Positions 56,053 to 64,000 of a stretch of DNA of 64,000 nt are shown one piece after another. The translations under genes were made by a program, and so were the position numbers. The notes under the pieces were generated by a model. That model worked only from the letters and a program-made list of their open reading frames with translations, searched no databases and had not been told where the DNA came from. The stretch's first letter is position 1. Each line of letters opens with the position of its first letter. Origin of the DNA: Virgibacillus doumboii (lineage in GTDB: Bacteria > Bacillota > Bacilli > Bacillales > Amphibacillaceae); assembly GCF_902806455.1 (NCBI RefSeq), contig NZ_CADCWQ010000001.1, positions 3,185,602 through 3,249,601 of the forward strand, given 5' to 3'.

Positions 56053-57966
56053 ATGATTATCATGCAGCTTAATGGTGTTTCAAAATCATTTGGAGCAGAA
56101 GAAATTTTAGCTAATATTAAACTTGAAATAAAAGAAAATGACCGAATTGCCATTGTCGGCCGAAATGGTGCGGGGAAATCGACATTGCTGAAAATTATGA
56201 ACGGTGAATTTTCTTATGATGAAGGGGAATTAATCAAACCAAAGGACCTGACCATCGGATATTTGTCACAGCATACGAGTCTGGAATCAGATAAATCGAT
56301 TTGGGGTGAAATGAAAGAAGTATTCAGGGACCTAATCAGTCAGGAACAGGAACTCAGAACGATGGAAAAAGAAATGGAACGTGCTGCCTTCCTTTCTGAT
56401 GCAAACTATGAACAGCTATTGCTGGATTATGATAAGAAACAGCAGGCTTTTGATGCAGGCGGCGGTTATCGTTATGAGGCTGATATCAAAGCTGTCCTTA
56501 CCGGCCTGAATTTTGGTGATTATGATTACGAAACGCCGATCAATCAATTAAGCGGCGGACAAAAAACACGGTTGGCTCTTGGAAAGCTATTGCTGAAAAA
56601 ACCGGCATTGTTAATTCTCGATGAACCGACAAACCATCTGGACATCGACACCTTATCATGGCTGGAAAACTATTTAGTAAGCTATCCAGGTGCGGTTGCG
56701 ATTGTTTCACACGACCGTTACTTCCTCGATAAAACCGTCTCAATTGTTTATGAGATTTCCCGTCATAAAACGAGGAAATACATTGGCAGCTACAGCAAAT
56801 TTTTAGAGCAAAAAGCAGAGGATTACGAAAAAGAATTAAAGGAATTCGAAAAACAGCAAACGGAAATACGGAAAATGGAAGATTTTATCCAGCGAAACAT
56901 CGCCCGTGCATCAACAACGAAGCGGGCCCAAAGCAGGCGTAAGCAATTGGAAAAAATGGAAAAGCTGGACAAGCCAAAAGGTGATGAATCATCCGCTTCG
57001 TTTTCTTTTCAAATCAACCGCCGCAGTGGTAATGATGTGTTAAAGATTGATAATCTTGCGTTTCAATACGAGGATAAAGATGTTTTTTCAAATGTGACCT
57101 TTCATGTTAATCGCGGGGAGCGCATTGCCCTCGTTGGTCCGAATGGGGTTGGAAAAACAACGCTATTAAAGACAATTATCGGGCGGTTAGAACCGGCTGA
57201 CGGGTCGATTCAGCTAGGTACCAATGTGGAAATTGGCTATTATGATCAGGAGCAGCAAACTTTATCATCGACCAAGACAGTCCTCAATGAATTATGGGAT
57301 GAATACCCGAATGTCAACGAAAAGGATATTCGGACCGTGCTGGGGAATTTTTTATTTTCCGGTGATGATGTTTTGAAGCCGGTAAATGCCCTGAGTGGCG
57401 GAGAGAAGGCGCGGTTATCACTTGCGAAACTGATGATGCAGAAAGCTAACCTTCTAGTGCTTGACGAGCCGACAAACCATTTGGACATCGACAGTAAAGA
57501 GGTGCTCGAAGCCGCATTGATGGATTATCCCGGAACAATTATTTTCGTGTCACACGACCGTTATTTCATTAATAAGATTACCGATCAGGTTGTGGAAATG
57601 CAGCTCAATGGAGCAACGGTTTATTTGGGTGATTACGACTATTATACGGAGAAAAAACAGGAAGAAGCAGAAATCGAACGACTGAAACAGTCAACAGAGG
57701 TTGTGCAAAACCAGGAACAGCAGAAATCAAAATTTAAAGAGGGAAAATCGATTCAACGTGAAGAGCGGAAAAGACAGCGTCGAATCGATGAACTTGAATC
57801 AAAGATTGAAAACCTTGAAACACATTTGGCATCGGTTGAACAAAAAATGGCCGAACCGGAAGTCTATGAGGACCATGAAAAAGCATTGGAATTCACAAAA
57901 CAATCAAGTGACCTGAAACAGGAAATTGAGCATCTCATGGAAGAATGGACAGCATTGCAGGAATAA
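56053..57966 (+). CDS. ydiF: ABC-F ATPase YdiF
   Basis: The 637-residue protein has two ABC domains (GRNGAGKSTLL and GPNGVGKTTLL Walker A; two LSGGQKTR/LSGGEKAR signatures; ILDEPTNHLDID twice). A P-site tRNA interaction linker lies between them and a C-terminal coiled coil follows. ABC-F proteins act on ribosomes. It has no membrane domain. ATG 56053 follows AGGTGAAC; the region before it received the MITE-like insertion. Confidence 0.93.
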   Translation: MIIMQLNGVSKSFGAEEILANIKLEIKENDRIAIVGRNGAGKSTLLKIMNGEFSYDEGELIKPKDLTIGYLSQHTSLESDKSIWGEMKEVFRDLISQEQELRTMEKEMERAAFLSDANYEQLLLDYDKKQQAFDAGGGYRYEADIKAVLTGLNFGDYDYETPINQLSGGQKTRLALGKLLLKKPALLILDEPTNHLDIDTLSWLENYLVSYPGAVAIVSHDRYFLDKTVSIVYEISRHKTRKYIGSYSKFLEQKAEDYEKELKEFEKQQTEIRKMEDFIQRNIARASTTKRAQSRRKQLEKMEKLDKPKGDESSASFSFQINRRSGNDVLKIDNLAFQYEDKDVFSNVTFHVNRGERIALVGPNGVGKTTLLKTIIGRLEPADGSIQLGTNVEIGYYDQEQQTLSSTKTVLNELWDEYPNVNEKDIRTVLGNFLFSGDDVLKPVNALSGGEKARLSLAKLMMQKANLLVLDEPTNHLDIDSKEVLEAALMDYPGTIIFVSHDRYFINKITDQVVEMQLNGATVYLGDYDYYTEKKQEEAEIERLKQSTEVVQNQEQQKSKFKEGKSIQREERKRQRRIDELESKIENLETHLASVEQKMAEPEVYEDHEKALEFTKQSSDLKQEIEHLMEEWTALQE

Positions 57967-58030
57967 GAGACGCGGGGAGAAAAGTTTGTTGTCCCGTTTC
58001 GCCGGGTATGGGGATTTTCCCCGTCCCGGC

Positions 58031-59209
58031 TTATTTAAATAGGTAATCATTTTGAATGCTATTTTCCACAGCGACCCGGTAAACGAGACCAAATCCTATC
58101 ATCGTTGCCATGACGGAGCTGCCCCCGTAACTGATCAATAATAGCGGAATCCCGGTGATTGGCATAATTCCAATGGTCATACCGACATTTTGAAATGTGT
58201 GGATCAATAAAATGCTCATATAGCCAAAAGATAAATAAGCACCAAATGGTGTATGCCAGGAACTGTTTAGCCCCAATATCACAAGCCTATACAATAATAA
58301 AAAGTACAGAAATATGACAACCGCCGTCCCCAGAAATCCAAAACTCTCGCCGATAACCGAAAATATAAAGTCTGTGTGATTATCAGGGGTTTCCACCTGC
58401 AGACTTGACATGCCTTTTCCAAACAACTGGCCGGAACCAAGTGCAAGCATTGATTTGTTAAACTGAAACGTATCATCACTATCCTGCTCGGATGGATTAA
58501 CCCACGACAGTACGCGTTCCACCTGATATTCCTCAAGGCCGATTACCTTCTGCGACAGTTCCGGGAATTTTACTGTCAGTGCAAGTGCTCCCCCAATGAT
58601 AAGCGACACAGCCAATATCAACGAAAGGATTATTTTCCAGTCGATACCCGAAAGAAGAATAATCATACCTGCGACAAAAATATAAACCATCGACGTACCA
58701 AAGTCGGGCTGCTGTAAAATAAGAAATACCGGAGCAGCAATGATCAACCCAATCTTAAATAATAGGAAACTATCACTTTTCAATGTCGCATTTTCATATT
58801 TTGATTTGTGCTTACCTACCACCGCAGCCAAAAAAAGGATAGTCGTCATTTTCGTAAATTCAGCCGGCTGCAGAGACACGGGCAAGCCCTCAATGGCGAA
58901 CCAGCTTTTTGATCCGTGAACAGTGTTAGTAATACTATCAGGACCTACCAGCAATAACATCAGTGCAGCCACACCAATGCCATAAACAAAAATGCTTACC
59001 TTATACAGCTGCTCCAAATCAAATAATTGAATCACTGCAGCAGCAATAATCCCGACAGCAAACCAAACTACCTGTTTAATAACATAATTATCCCCATCAT
59101 ATTGCGGAAGTTGTTGTGCATTATAAATGGACAGCAAACTGACACACAAAAATAGTGTCAGTAAAATAATAAAGTCTGTTTGCATGTAATGTGATTGTTT
59201 ATTAGGCAT
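58031..59209 (-). CDS. RodA/FtsW-family SEDS glycosyltransferase
   Basis: A 392-residue integral membrane protein with about ten helices. Conserved SEDS parts are LQPAEFTKMTTILFLA, LQQPDFGTSMVY, FIFSVIGESFGFLG and LLISYGGSSVMATMIGFG. SEDS enzymes polymerise peptidoglycan with a partner PBP. RodA is more likely than FtsW by its HGSKSWFAIEG loop and location outside the mur cluster, but the paralogue is not certain. Confidence 0.85.
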   Translation of the reverse strand: MPNKQSHYMQTDFIILLTLFLCVSLLSIYNAQQLPQYDGDNYVIKQVVWFAVGIIAAAVIQLFDLEQLYKVSIFVYGIGVAALMLLLVGPDSITNTVHGSKSWFAIEGLPVSLQPAEFTKMTTILFLAAVVGKHKSKYENATLKSDSFLLFKIGLIIAAPVFLILQQPDFGTSMVYIFVAGMIILLSGIDWKIILSLILAVSLIIGGALALTVKFPELSQKVIGLEEYQVERVLSWVNPSEQDSDDTFQFNKSMLALGSGQLFGKGMSSLQVETPDNHTDFIFSVIGESFGFLGTAVVIFLYFLLLYRLVILGLNSSWHTPFGAYLSFGYMSILLIHTFQNVGMTIGIMPITGIPLLLISYGGSSVMATMIGFGLVYRVAVENSIQNDYLFK

Positions 59210-59378
59210 ACAATTCACCAAGTTCCTTTATAAATAGGTTGTTTTCGAAAAAGGAAGTTTTTCAACCCGCAGATGAGCAATTATTGTAATTAACCAGTTT
59301 CAATCACAACAATTCATCATAAAACAGGATTACTATAAAAAATTGATCAAACGATTGTTTTAAATGGAGTTATTCAGA

Positions 59379-59541
59379 TAATCCACAGGGTTATGCACAA
59401 AAAAACGCTGATAAAATGGATTTTTAACAAAGTTATTCACAAAATCCACACCTATGCACAAGGTTATCCACATTTTCTGTCCACATCAAAAAGATAATTA
59501 AACATTGCTTTCGCAAAAAATATCCACAGCGATGTGGGTAA
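59379..59541. promoter_or_regulatory. DnaA-box cluster upstream of tsaD/rodA-like gap
   Basis: Nine boxes in 163 bp: one perfect TTATCCACA (59464-59472); one-mismatch copies at 59379, 59391, 59433 and 59520, and inverted at 59533; weaker ones at 59442, 59452 and 59477. In B. subtilis a DnaA-box cluster beside gcp (tsaD) is known to bind DnaA. The rest of the 333-bp gap (59210-59542) has no gene. Confidence 0.8.
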
Positions 59542-59542
59542 C

Positions 59543-60553
59543 TTATTTTAGAACCAATGAAGGGTTTGCATTTAATGCCCAGTCGGACCGTTTACCTTGT
59601 TGATACGCTATATAACCCGCTGCAGCAATCATTGCAGCATTATCCGTGCACAGCTTCAATGGTGGAATTAACAACGGAATATCCGAGTTGCTGAATTCCT
59701 CATTTAAGGCAGTACGCAGCCCTTTGTTGGCAGCTACTCCACCTGCAACAATCACCTGTTTTACATTATAAGATTGAGCAGCTTTATACGTTTTTTTCGT
59801 TAACACTTCAACAACACTTGCCTGAAAGCTTGCAGCAATATCTTCTTTTCGAAGGTTTTCCCCACGTTGCTTTGCATTGTGGATTGTATTGATAACCGAT
59901 GATTTCAAACCGCTGAAACTAAAATCAAAACTGTCCGCTTCAAGCCATGCCCTTGGGAATGAAATGCTCTCCTCCCCAACGGCAGCCAGTTTATCAATCT
60001 GCGGACCACCCGGATATGGCAGATCAAGCATGCGAGCAACTTTGTCATATGCTTCCCCGGCTGCATCATCACGTGTTTCACCGATTAACTCGTACTTCCC
60101 ATGCTCCTTCATTAAAATAAGCTCAGTGTGGCCCCCGGATACAATTAAAGCTAGTAACGGGAACTGAAATTCACTTTCATACCGGTTTGCATAAATGTGT
60201 CCGGCAATATGATGCACTCCAACCAGTGGTTTTTGTTTTGCAAATGCCAGTGCTTTAGCCGTATTCACACCAATCAACAATGCGCCAACAAGTCCAGGAC
60301 CTTCTGTAACGGCAATTGCGTCAATATCATCCCATGTCACATTTGCCTCGTTAAAAGCTTCTTCAAGCACGATCGTTATTTGTTCCACATGGTGCCTGGA
60401 GGCAATTTCCGGAACTACCCCGCCGAATCGTTTATGACTGTCGATTTGGGAGGCTACAACATTGGAAACAATCTCCCTGCCATTTTTGACGATTGCTACA
60501 GCTGTTTCGTCACAACTCGTTTCAATTGCTAAAATCAGATTATCTTTTTTCAT
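59543..60553 (-). CDS. tsaD: tRNA N6-adenosine threonylcarbamoyltransferase TsaD
   Basis: The 336-residue protein has the ASKHA ATPase features [27 protein letters not shown] (metal-binding His) and [10 protein letters not shown]. It transfers the threonylcarbamoyl group to A37 of ANN-reading tRNAs with TsaB and TsaE. Last gene of the thiL-tsaE-tsaB-rimI-tsaD operon; it overlaps rimI by 14 bp. Confidence 0.97.
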   Translation of the reverse strand: MKKDNLILAIETSCDETAVAIVKNGREIVSNVVASQIDSHKRFGGVVPEIASRHHVEQITIVLEEAFNEANVTWDDIDAIAVTEGPGLVGALLIGVNTAKALAFAKQKPLVGVHHIAGHIYANRYESEFQFPLLALIVSGGHTELILMKEHGKYELIGETRDDAAGEAYDKVARMLDLPYPGGPQIDKLAAVGEESISFPRAWLEADSFDFSFSGLKSSVINTIHNAKQRGENLRKEDIAASFQASVVEVLTKKTYKAAQSYNVKQVIVAGGVAANKGLRTALNEEFSNSDIPLLIPPLKLCTDNAAMIAAAGYIAYQQGKRSDWALNANPSLVLK

Positions 60554-60998
60554 ATAAATTCACCCACATTACAATAGCATCTTCCTGATTATCCGTATAA
60601 TAATTTTTACGGACTCCACCCGGAACCAGACCAAACTTTCGGTACATACGCTGTGCTACAACGTTGGACACACGCACTTCAAGTGACAGGCGTTTTGCAC
60701 CCAATTTCATCACTTGCTCAATCGTATACAAAAATAACTTCTCTCCCAGTTTGTGACCACGAAACGATGGCATGACAGCAATATTTGTAATCTGCGCATC
60801 ATCAAGTACCAGCCATACGCCTGAATAACCAACAATATTTCCGTCCAATTCCATTACATAGTAGTGTGCATGCTGATTGTGCATCAGTTCCTGCGTAATA
60901 ATTTCCCTGGGCCATGGTGACGTAAAGGATGCCTGTTCCACCTGCATAACACCATCCAAATCTGAGAAGTCCATCTCCCGAATAACCAACTCACCCAT
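60540..60998 (-). CDS. rimI: Ribosomal protein acetyltransferase RimI
   Basis: The 152-residue GNAT protein (MEDF-type start [36 protein letters not shown] acetyl-CoA motif, [13 protein letters not shown]) matches RimI, the N-terminal alanine acetyltransferase of ribosomal protein bS18. It overlaps tsaB by 8 bp and tsaD by 14 bp. Confidence 0.93.
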   Translation of the reverse strand: MGELVIREMDFSDLDGVMQVEQASFTSPWPREIITQELMHNQHAHYYVMELDGNIVGYSGVWLVLDDAQITNIAVMPSFRGHKLGEKLFLYTIEQVMKLGAKRLSLEVRVSNVVAQRMYRKFGLVPGGVRKNYYTDNQEDAIVMWVNLYEKR

Positions 60999-61698
60999 TG
61001 CTTTCTTTATCCTTTTGTGCTTTCAGCCAGTTTGCTTCTGCTTCGGCCAGTCGTAAATAATTCGGTGTAAGTGTATGGGTATTATCCGAGCTTTTATGCA
61101 TTCCGGTTAACGCCAAATGGGACGGATCCGCTGTATGAAACGATCCGTCCGGAACAATCGCCCTGTCCCCCAAATAGTGTTTAATGGAATCACGATGCAT
61201 GTTTATATCCGGACTTAAAAATAGAACATCCTTCCGAGAATCTGCTAATTGTCCCAGCCAATCGGTCATCAGTACATTTTTTTCCTCACTTACTGATTCA
61301 AGACTTCCGTTCTTCCATTGATACAACCCCGTAAAAACCAAACCGCGCCGGGCATCGAAAAAAGGACATACGCAGGCTTCAGAAAACCTGCCCTGATAGG
61401 CAAGCACCTCAAGACTTGATACGCCAACAACCGGAATATCCAGCGACCATGCCATTGATTTTGCCGTGGTTAAACCTATCCGCACACCGGTATACGAGCC
61501 CGGACCCTTTGCCACAACTATTTTGTCAAGTTCATCAGGTGCCATATTAACCTCACGCATCAACTGGTCGATTGCAGGCATTAATCGCACCGAATGATTC
61601 TTTTTTACATTCGTCACCACTTTACCAATCAGCTGATTTTCCTTATGTATCGCGATACCTAATAGCTGATTCGATGTATCCATTGCAAGTATATTCAT
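60991..61698 (-). CDS. tsaB: tRNA threonylcarbamoyl adenosine scaffold TsaB
   Basis: The 235-residue TsaD paralogue has ILAMDTSNQLLGIAI and KGPGSYTGVRIGLTTAK. TsaB lacks the metal-binding histidines and forms the t6A complex with TsaD and TsaE. It lies 18 bp after tsaE in the same operon. Confidence 0.95.
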   Translation of the reverse strand: MNILAMDTSNQLLGIAIHKENQLIGKVVTNVKKNHSVRLMPAIDQLMREVNMAPDELDKIVVAKGPGSYTGVRIGLTTAKSMAWSLDIPVVGVSSLEVLAYQGRFSEACVCPFFDARRGLVFTGLYQWKNGSLESVSEEKNVLMTDWLGQLADSRKDVLFLSPDINMHRDSIKHYLGDRAIVPDGSFHTADPSHLALTGMHKSSDNTHTLTPNYLRLAEAEANWLKAQKDKESNG

Positions 61699-61716
61699 TC
61701 AAGTAACTCCTCATAG

Positions 61717-62172
61717 TTAACCGATTATTTCGGCAGTAATTCTTTCAAAATGTGCGCCAATAGGAAAAAATTCCAAAAGGCGGGAATGTTCATCAACATA
61801 CGATATTTTTATATTAAGACGTTCAACAGGCAAATAGTCTTCAATAAAATGTGCCCATTCTACTACGGTGATACCGTCTCCATTGAAATATTCATCATAC
61901 CCGATATCCTCATCAGAATCCTCCAGGCGATAGACGTCCATATGATAAAGCGGCAGCTCACCTTCATATTCTTTCACAATTGTATAGGTAGGACTGTTAA
62001 CCGTTCGTTTCACACCCAGTCCATGAGCAATACCTTTTGTGAAAGTTGTTTTTCCAGCTCCAAGATCACCTTCTAAAGTGATTACATCGCCAGGTTTTAC
62101 CAATAATGCCAAACGTTCAGCTGTTTGAATTGTCTCTTCATCCGAATTTACTTTCATCTGATGCTCGCTCAT
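61717..62172 (-). CDS. tsaE: tRNA threonylcarbamoyladenosine ATPase TsaE
   Basis: The 151-residue P-loop protein (LEGDLGAGKTTFTKGIAHGL, NSPTYTIVKEYEG, VVEWAHF) is TsaE, the ATPase that regenerates the TsaBD complex in t6A synthesis. Its ATG overlaps the end of thiL by four bases. Confidence 0.95.
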   Translation of the reverse strand: MSEHQMKVNSDEETIQTAERLALLVKPGDVITLEGDLGAGKTTFTKGIAHGLGVKRTVNSPTYTIVKEYEGELPLYHMDVYRLEDSDEDIGYDEYFNGDGITVVEWAHFIEDYLPVERLNIKISYVDEHSRLLEFFPIGAHFERITAEIIG

Positions 62173-63152
62173 TTTTTCACCTGCTTCAAATGTGTATAAC
62201 CCTGTTTCTCCAGCCGTTTCATTTGCTGGTTACGATCAATTAAAAATACATGATGTTCGTCATTCTTAGCTTTCGTAACATACCCGACTTCTGACAGTGG
62301 TGTTTTTGTTTCTTCAGCAACAGCTTTCATGTTTGGCCATTCATGCCTAGAAACTGTTCCTGCTAGTTCAAAGTCTTCCCCACCGAACAGCTTCCACCTA
62401 TACTGAAGTTCTTCAGAGAATTGGTGAAAAGAAGTACTTGTTGGCAGTTTATTTTCGTAAATAGTTAAATTTACTTTCGAAGCTTCACAGATTTCATTCG
62501 CTTCATTTGCAATACCATCACTGATATCATTCAGTGTTACAGTTGATAATCTTTCCAGTTCTCTTGCAAATGAAACTCTTGGTTCGGGCATGCGATGTCT
62601 TTGATAATAGTATTCCTCATCCATATAATTGTCAGGATTGTTTAACATGTGAAATCCAGCCTGTGAGTCTCCTAAAGTCCCGGTAACAAACACAACGTCT
62701 CCTGGTTGTGCCGTGCTTCTGTAACGTGCCTTATTTTTATTTACATAACCGATTACAGTAACAGAGATGGACAGTTCCTTACCTGAAACAGTGTCTCCTC
62801 CGATTAAATCCATTCTGTGCTGTCCAGCCAAGGCTACCATACCTTTATATATTTGATTTAATTCATTATCAGACCAGGATTCCGGAATAACGATTGATAC
62901 CAGGTAAAATGCCGGGGTTGAACCCATAGCGGCTAAGTCACTGATATTTGCTGCAAGCGCCCTGTAACCAACATGAAACGGATTCATTGTCTTTCTTGAA
63001 AAATGTATATCTTCAACAAATGTATCAACTGCTGTTACGATATCCTGTGATGTTTGCCTGAAAACTGCTGCATCATCACCAACACCTTTTATAATGGTTG
63101 GCTGTTTATATGTATGTTGTTTGATTGAATTAATAAATGAAAATTCATCCAT
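62169..63152 (-). CDS. thiL: Thiamine-monophosphate kinase ThiL
   Basis: The 327-residue protein has GVGDDAAVF, DTFVEDIHF and LNDISDGIANE in the typical ThiL order; it phosphorylates thiamine monophosphate to the active diphosphate. GGTGAT precedes the ATG. First gene of the operon, just downstream of the tRNA genes. The 216-bp gap to tRNA-Asp shows no gene. Confidence 0.94.
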   Translation of the reverse strand: MDEFSFINSIKQHTYKQPTIIKGVGDDAAVFRQTSQDIVTAVDTFVEDIHFSRKTMNPFHVGYRALAANISDLAAMGSTPAFYLVSIVIPESWSDNELNQIYKGMVALAGQHRMDLIGGDTVSGKELSISVTVIGYVNKNKARYRSTAQPGDVVFVTGTLGDSQAGFHMLNNPDNYMDEEYYYQRHRMPEPRVSFARELERLSTVTLNDISDGIANEANEICEASKVNLTIYENKLPTSTSFHQFSEELQYRWKLFGGEDFELAGTVSRHEWPNMKAVAEETKTPLSEVGYVTKAKNDEHHVFLIDRNQQMKRLEKQGYTHLKQVKK

Positions 63153-63368
63153 TGATTATCACCAATTTCTTTTTAGCTATGTCCAATGATAGCAAAAAAG
63201 AGCATGAAAAGAAAAAGTAAATGTCGAATTTGGTTTATTTAGGTTGCTTCATTATTCAAAGCAATAAGAAGAAATAAATTAGAGGACAAACTATTTAGTA
63301 GAGAAAATAAAGGCATAGAAACTAAAAAACATGCTTCCGTTACTGGAAACATGGTTACTTTTGAATAA

Positions 63369-63445
63369 TGGCGGTCCGGACGGGACTCGAACCCGCGACC
63401 TCCTGCGTGACAGGCAGGCATTCTAACCAACTGAACTACCGGACC
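63369..63445 (-). tRNA. tRNA-Asp (GTC)
   Basis: A complete 77-nt cloverleaf: acceptor GGTCCGG/CCGGACC, anticodon loop CTGTCAC, T arm GCGGGTTCGAGTCCCG and an encoded CCA. Confidence 0.97.
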
Positions 63446-63533
63446 ATTATGTGTAAATAATTTAGTTGTACGTAAAGTCTTGAAGTTTTCAACTTAAATA
63501 TTTTTCTACTCGATGCAGTCAGTTGAAGTAATT

Positions 63534-63610
<77 letters not shown>

Positions 63611-63738
63611 GTATGAGATAATTTTAAATTGTTGCGTCCTGCCTAAATTAGTTCTGTTCGTCGTATTGAATGTCTTTTCGGGGAAGTTGCACTCCTCACA
63701 AGCCTGCACATGGATGTTTCTCAAGGATGTTTACGGCT

Positions 63739-63764
63739 TGCTCCACCCCGCGGCATGAGATAAT
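63739..63764 (-). repeat. Partial copy of the tRNA-fMet 5' end
   Basis: The 26 bases equal 63597-63622 with one change and contain the first 14 nt of tRNA-fMet plus leader. The rest of the tRNA is absent. The surrounding spacer 63611-63786 has no gene. Confidence 0.8.
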
Positions 63765-63786
63765 ATAAAATAATATTTATTTGATA

Positions 63787-63904
63787 TGCCTGGCGGCGTC
63801 CTACTCTTGCAGGGGCAAAGCCCCAACTACCATCGGCGCTGGAGAGCTTAACTGCTGTGTTCGGCATGGGAACAGGTGTGTCCTCTCCGCTATTACAACC
63901 AGGC
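63787..63904 (-). rRNA. rrf: 5S ribosomal RNA
   Basis: About 117 nt beginning GCCTGGTTGTAATAGCGGAG and containing CACACCTGTTCCCATGCCGA and GGGGCTTTGCCCC. It ends with the complementary GCCAGGC. The last gene of an rrn operon; 63905-64000 is the 23S-5S spacer. Confidence 0.97.
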
Positions 63905-64000
63905 CTGCACGATGCAGGTCGTTCTGTGTTGTTCACAGGATGTGAACGGTCTTAACAGAACATCCTTTATCTATTTTGAAAGACAAGATATATTATATGC

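Overview
The window comes from a low-GC Gram-positive of the family Bacillaceae, probably a halotolerant Virgibacillus/Oceanobacillus-like genus. I infer this from gene order and protein sequences; the genus is not proven. The right-hand core keeps the Bacillus order 5S rRNA - tRNA-fMet - tRNA-Asp - thiL - tsaE - tsaB - rimI - tsaD - rodA-like - ydiF - moaC - rex - ydiK - ydiL - groES - groEL. The left edge is a second core piece: qoxC', qoxD and a ywcE-like gene.

The main feature is an AT-rich integrated island of about 46.4 kb between these core pieces. It lies in the 3' end of groEL. An identical 19-bp sequence covering the last groEL codons and stop occurs at 1131-1149 and 47501-47519. 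A tyrosine integrase (46209-47420) abuts the groEL end. Just inside both ends lies a shared 23-bp block of GTTAGCA iterons, probably integrase arm sites. GroEL stays intact because the element supplies the same codons.

Island layout, left to right. (a) Conflict genes: a four-gene ABC-three-component-like operon (1536-4270), an arsB/hsdR deletion chimera (4477-5435), a complete type III restriction-modification system (5578-10482), an unknown 255-aa protein, and a two-gene unit with a possible DUF2441/ADP-ribosyltransferase-like protein (12858-13807). (b) Mobile DNA: an IS1634-family element with a 7-bp target duplication that splits a membrane-protein gene, an ISLre2-family element with a 9-bp duplication, and a trio of tyrosine recombinases (RIT-like, 19515-23317). 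(c) Small regulators: an excisionase-like HTH, a lone resolvase domain, HU, a Spo0E-like phosphatase and zinc-ribbon proteins, followed by a PAS-GGDEF-EAL-PilZ protein. (d) A single-gene helicase-nuclease, a group II intron with no reverse transcriptase, and three membrane proteins, one with seven 18-residue repeats. (e) A motility/chemotaxis block: motA, motB, cheX, a cheA-mcp deletion chimera and a broken EAL gene. (f) Integrase and small accessory genes. Decayed and fused genes are frequent, so the island has had repeated deletions and insertions.

The core side also has distinctive features: a CIRCE operator before groES, a DnaA-box cluster before tsaD, a TnpB-like protein without an obvious third RuvC residue under a promoter that overlaps a LexA-like box, a MITE-like insertion before ydiF, and a frameshifted MFS transporter.
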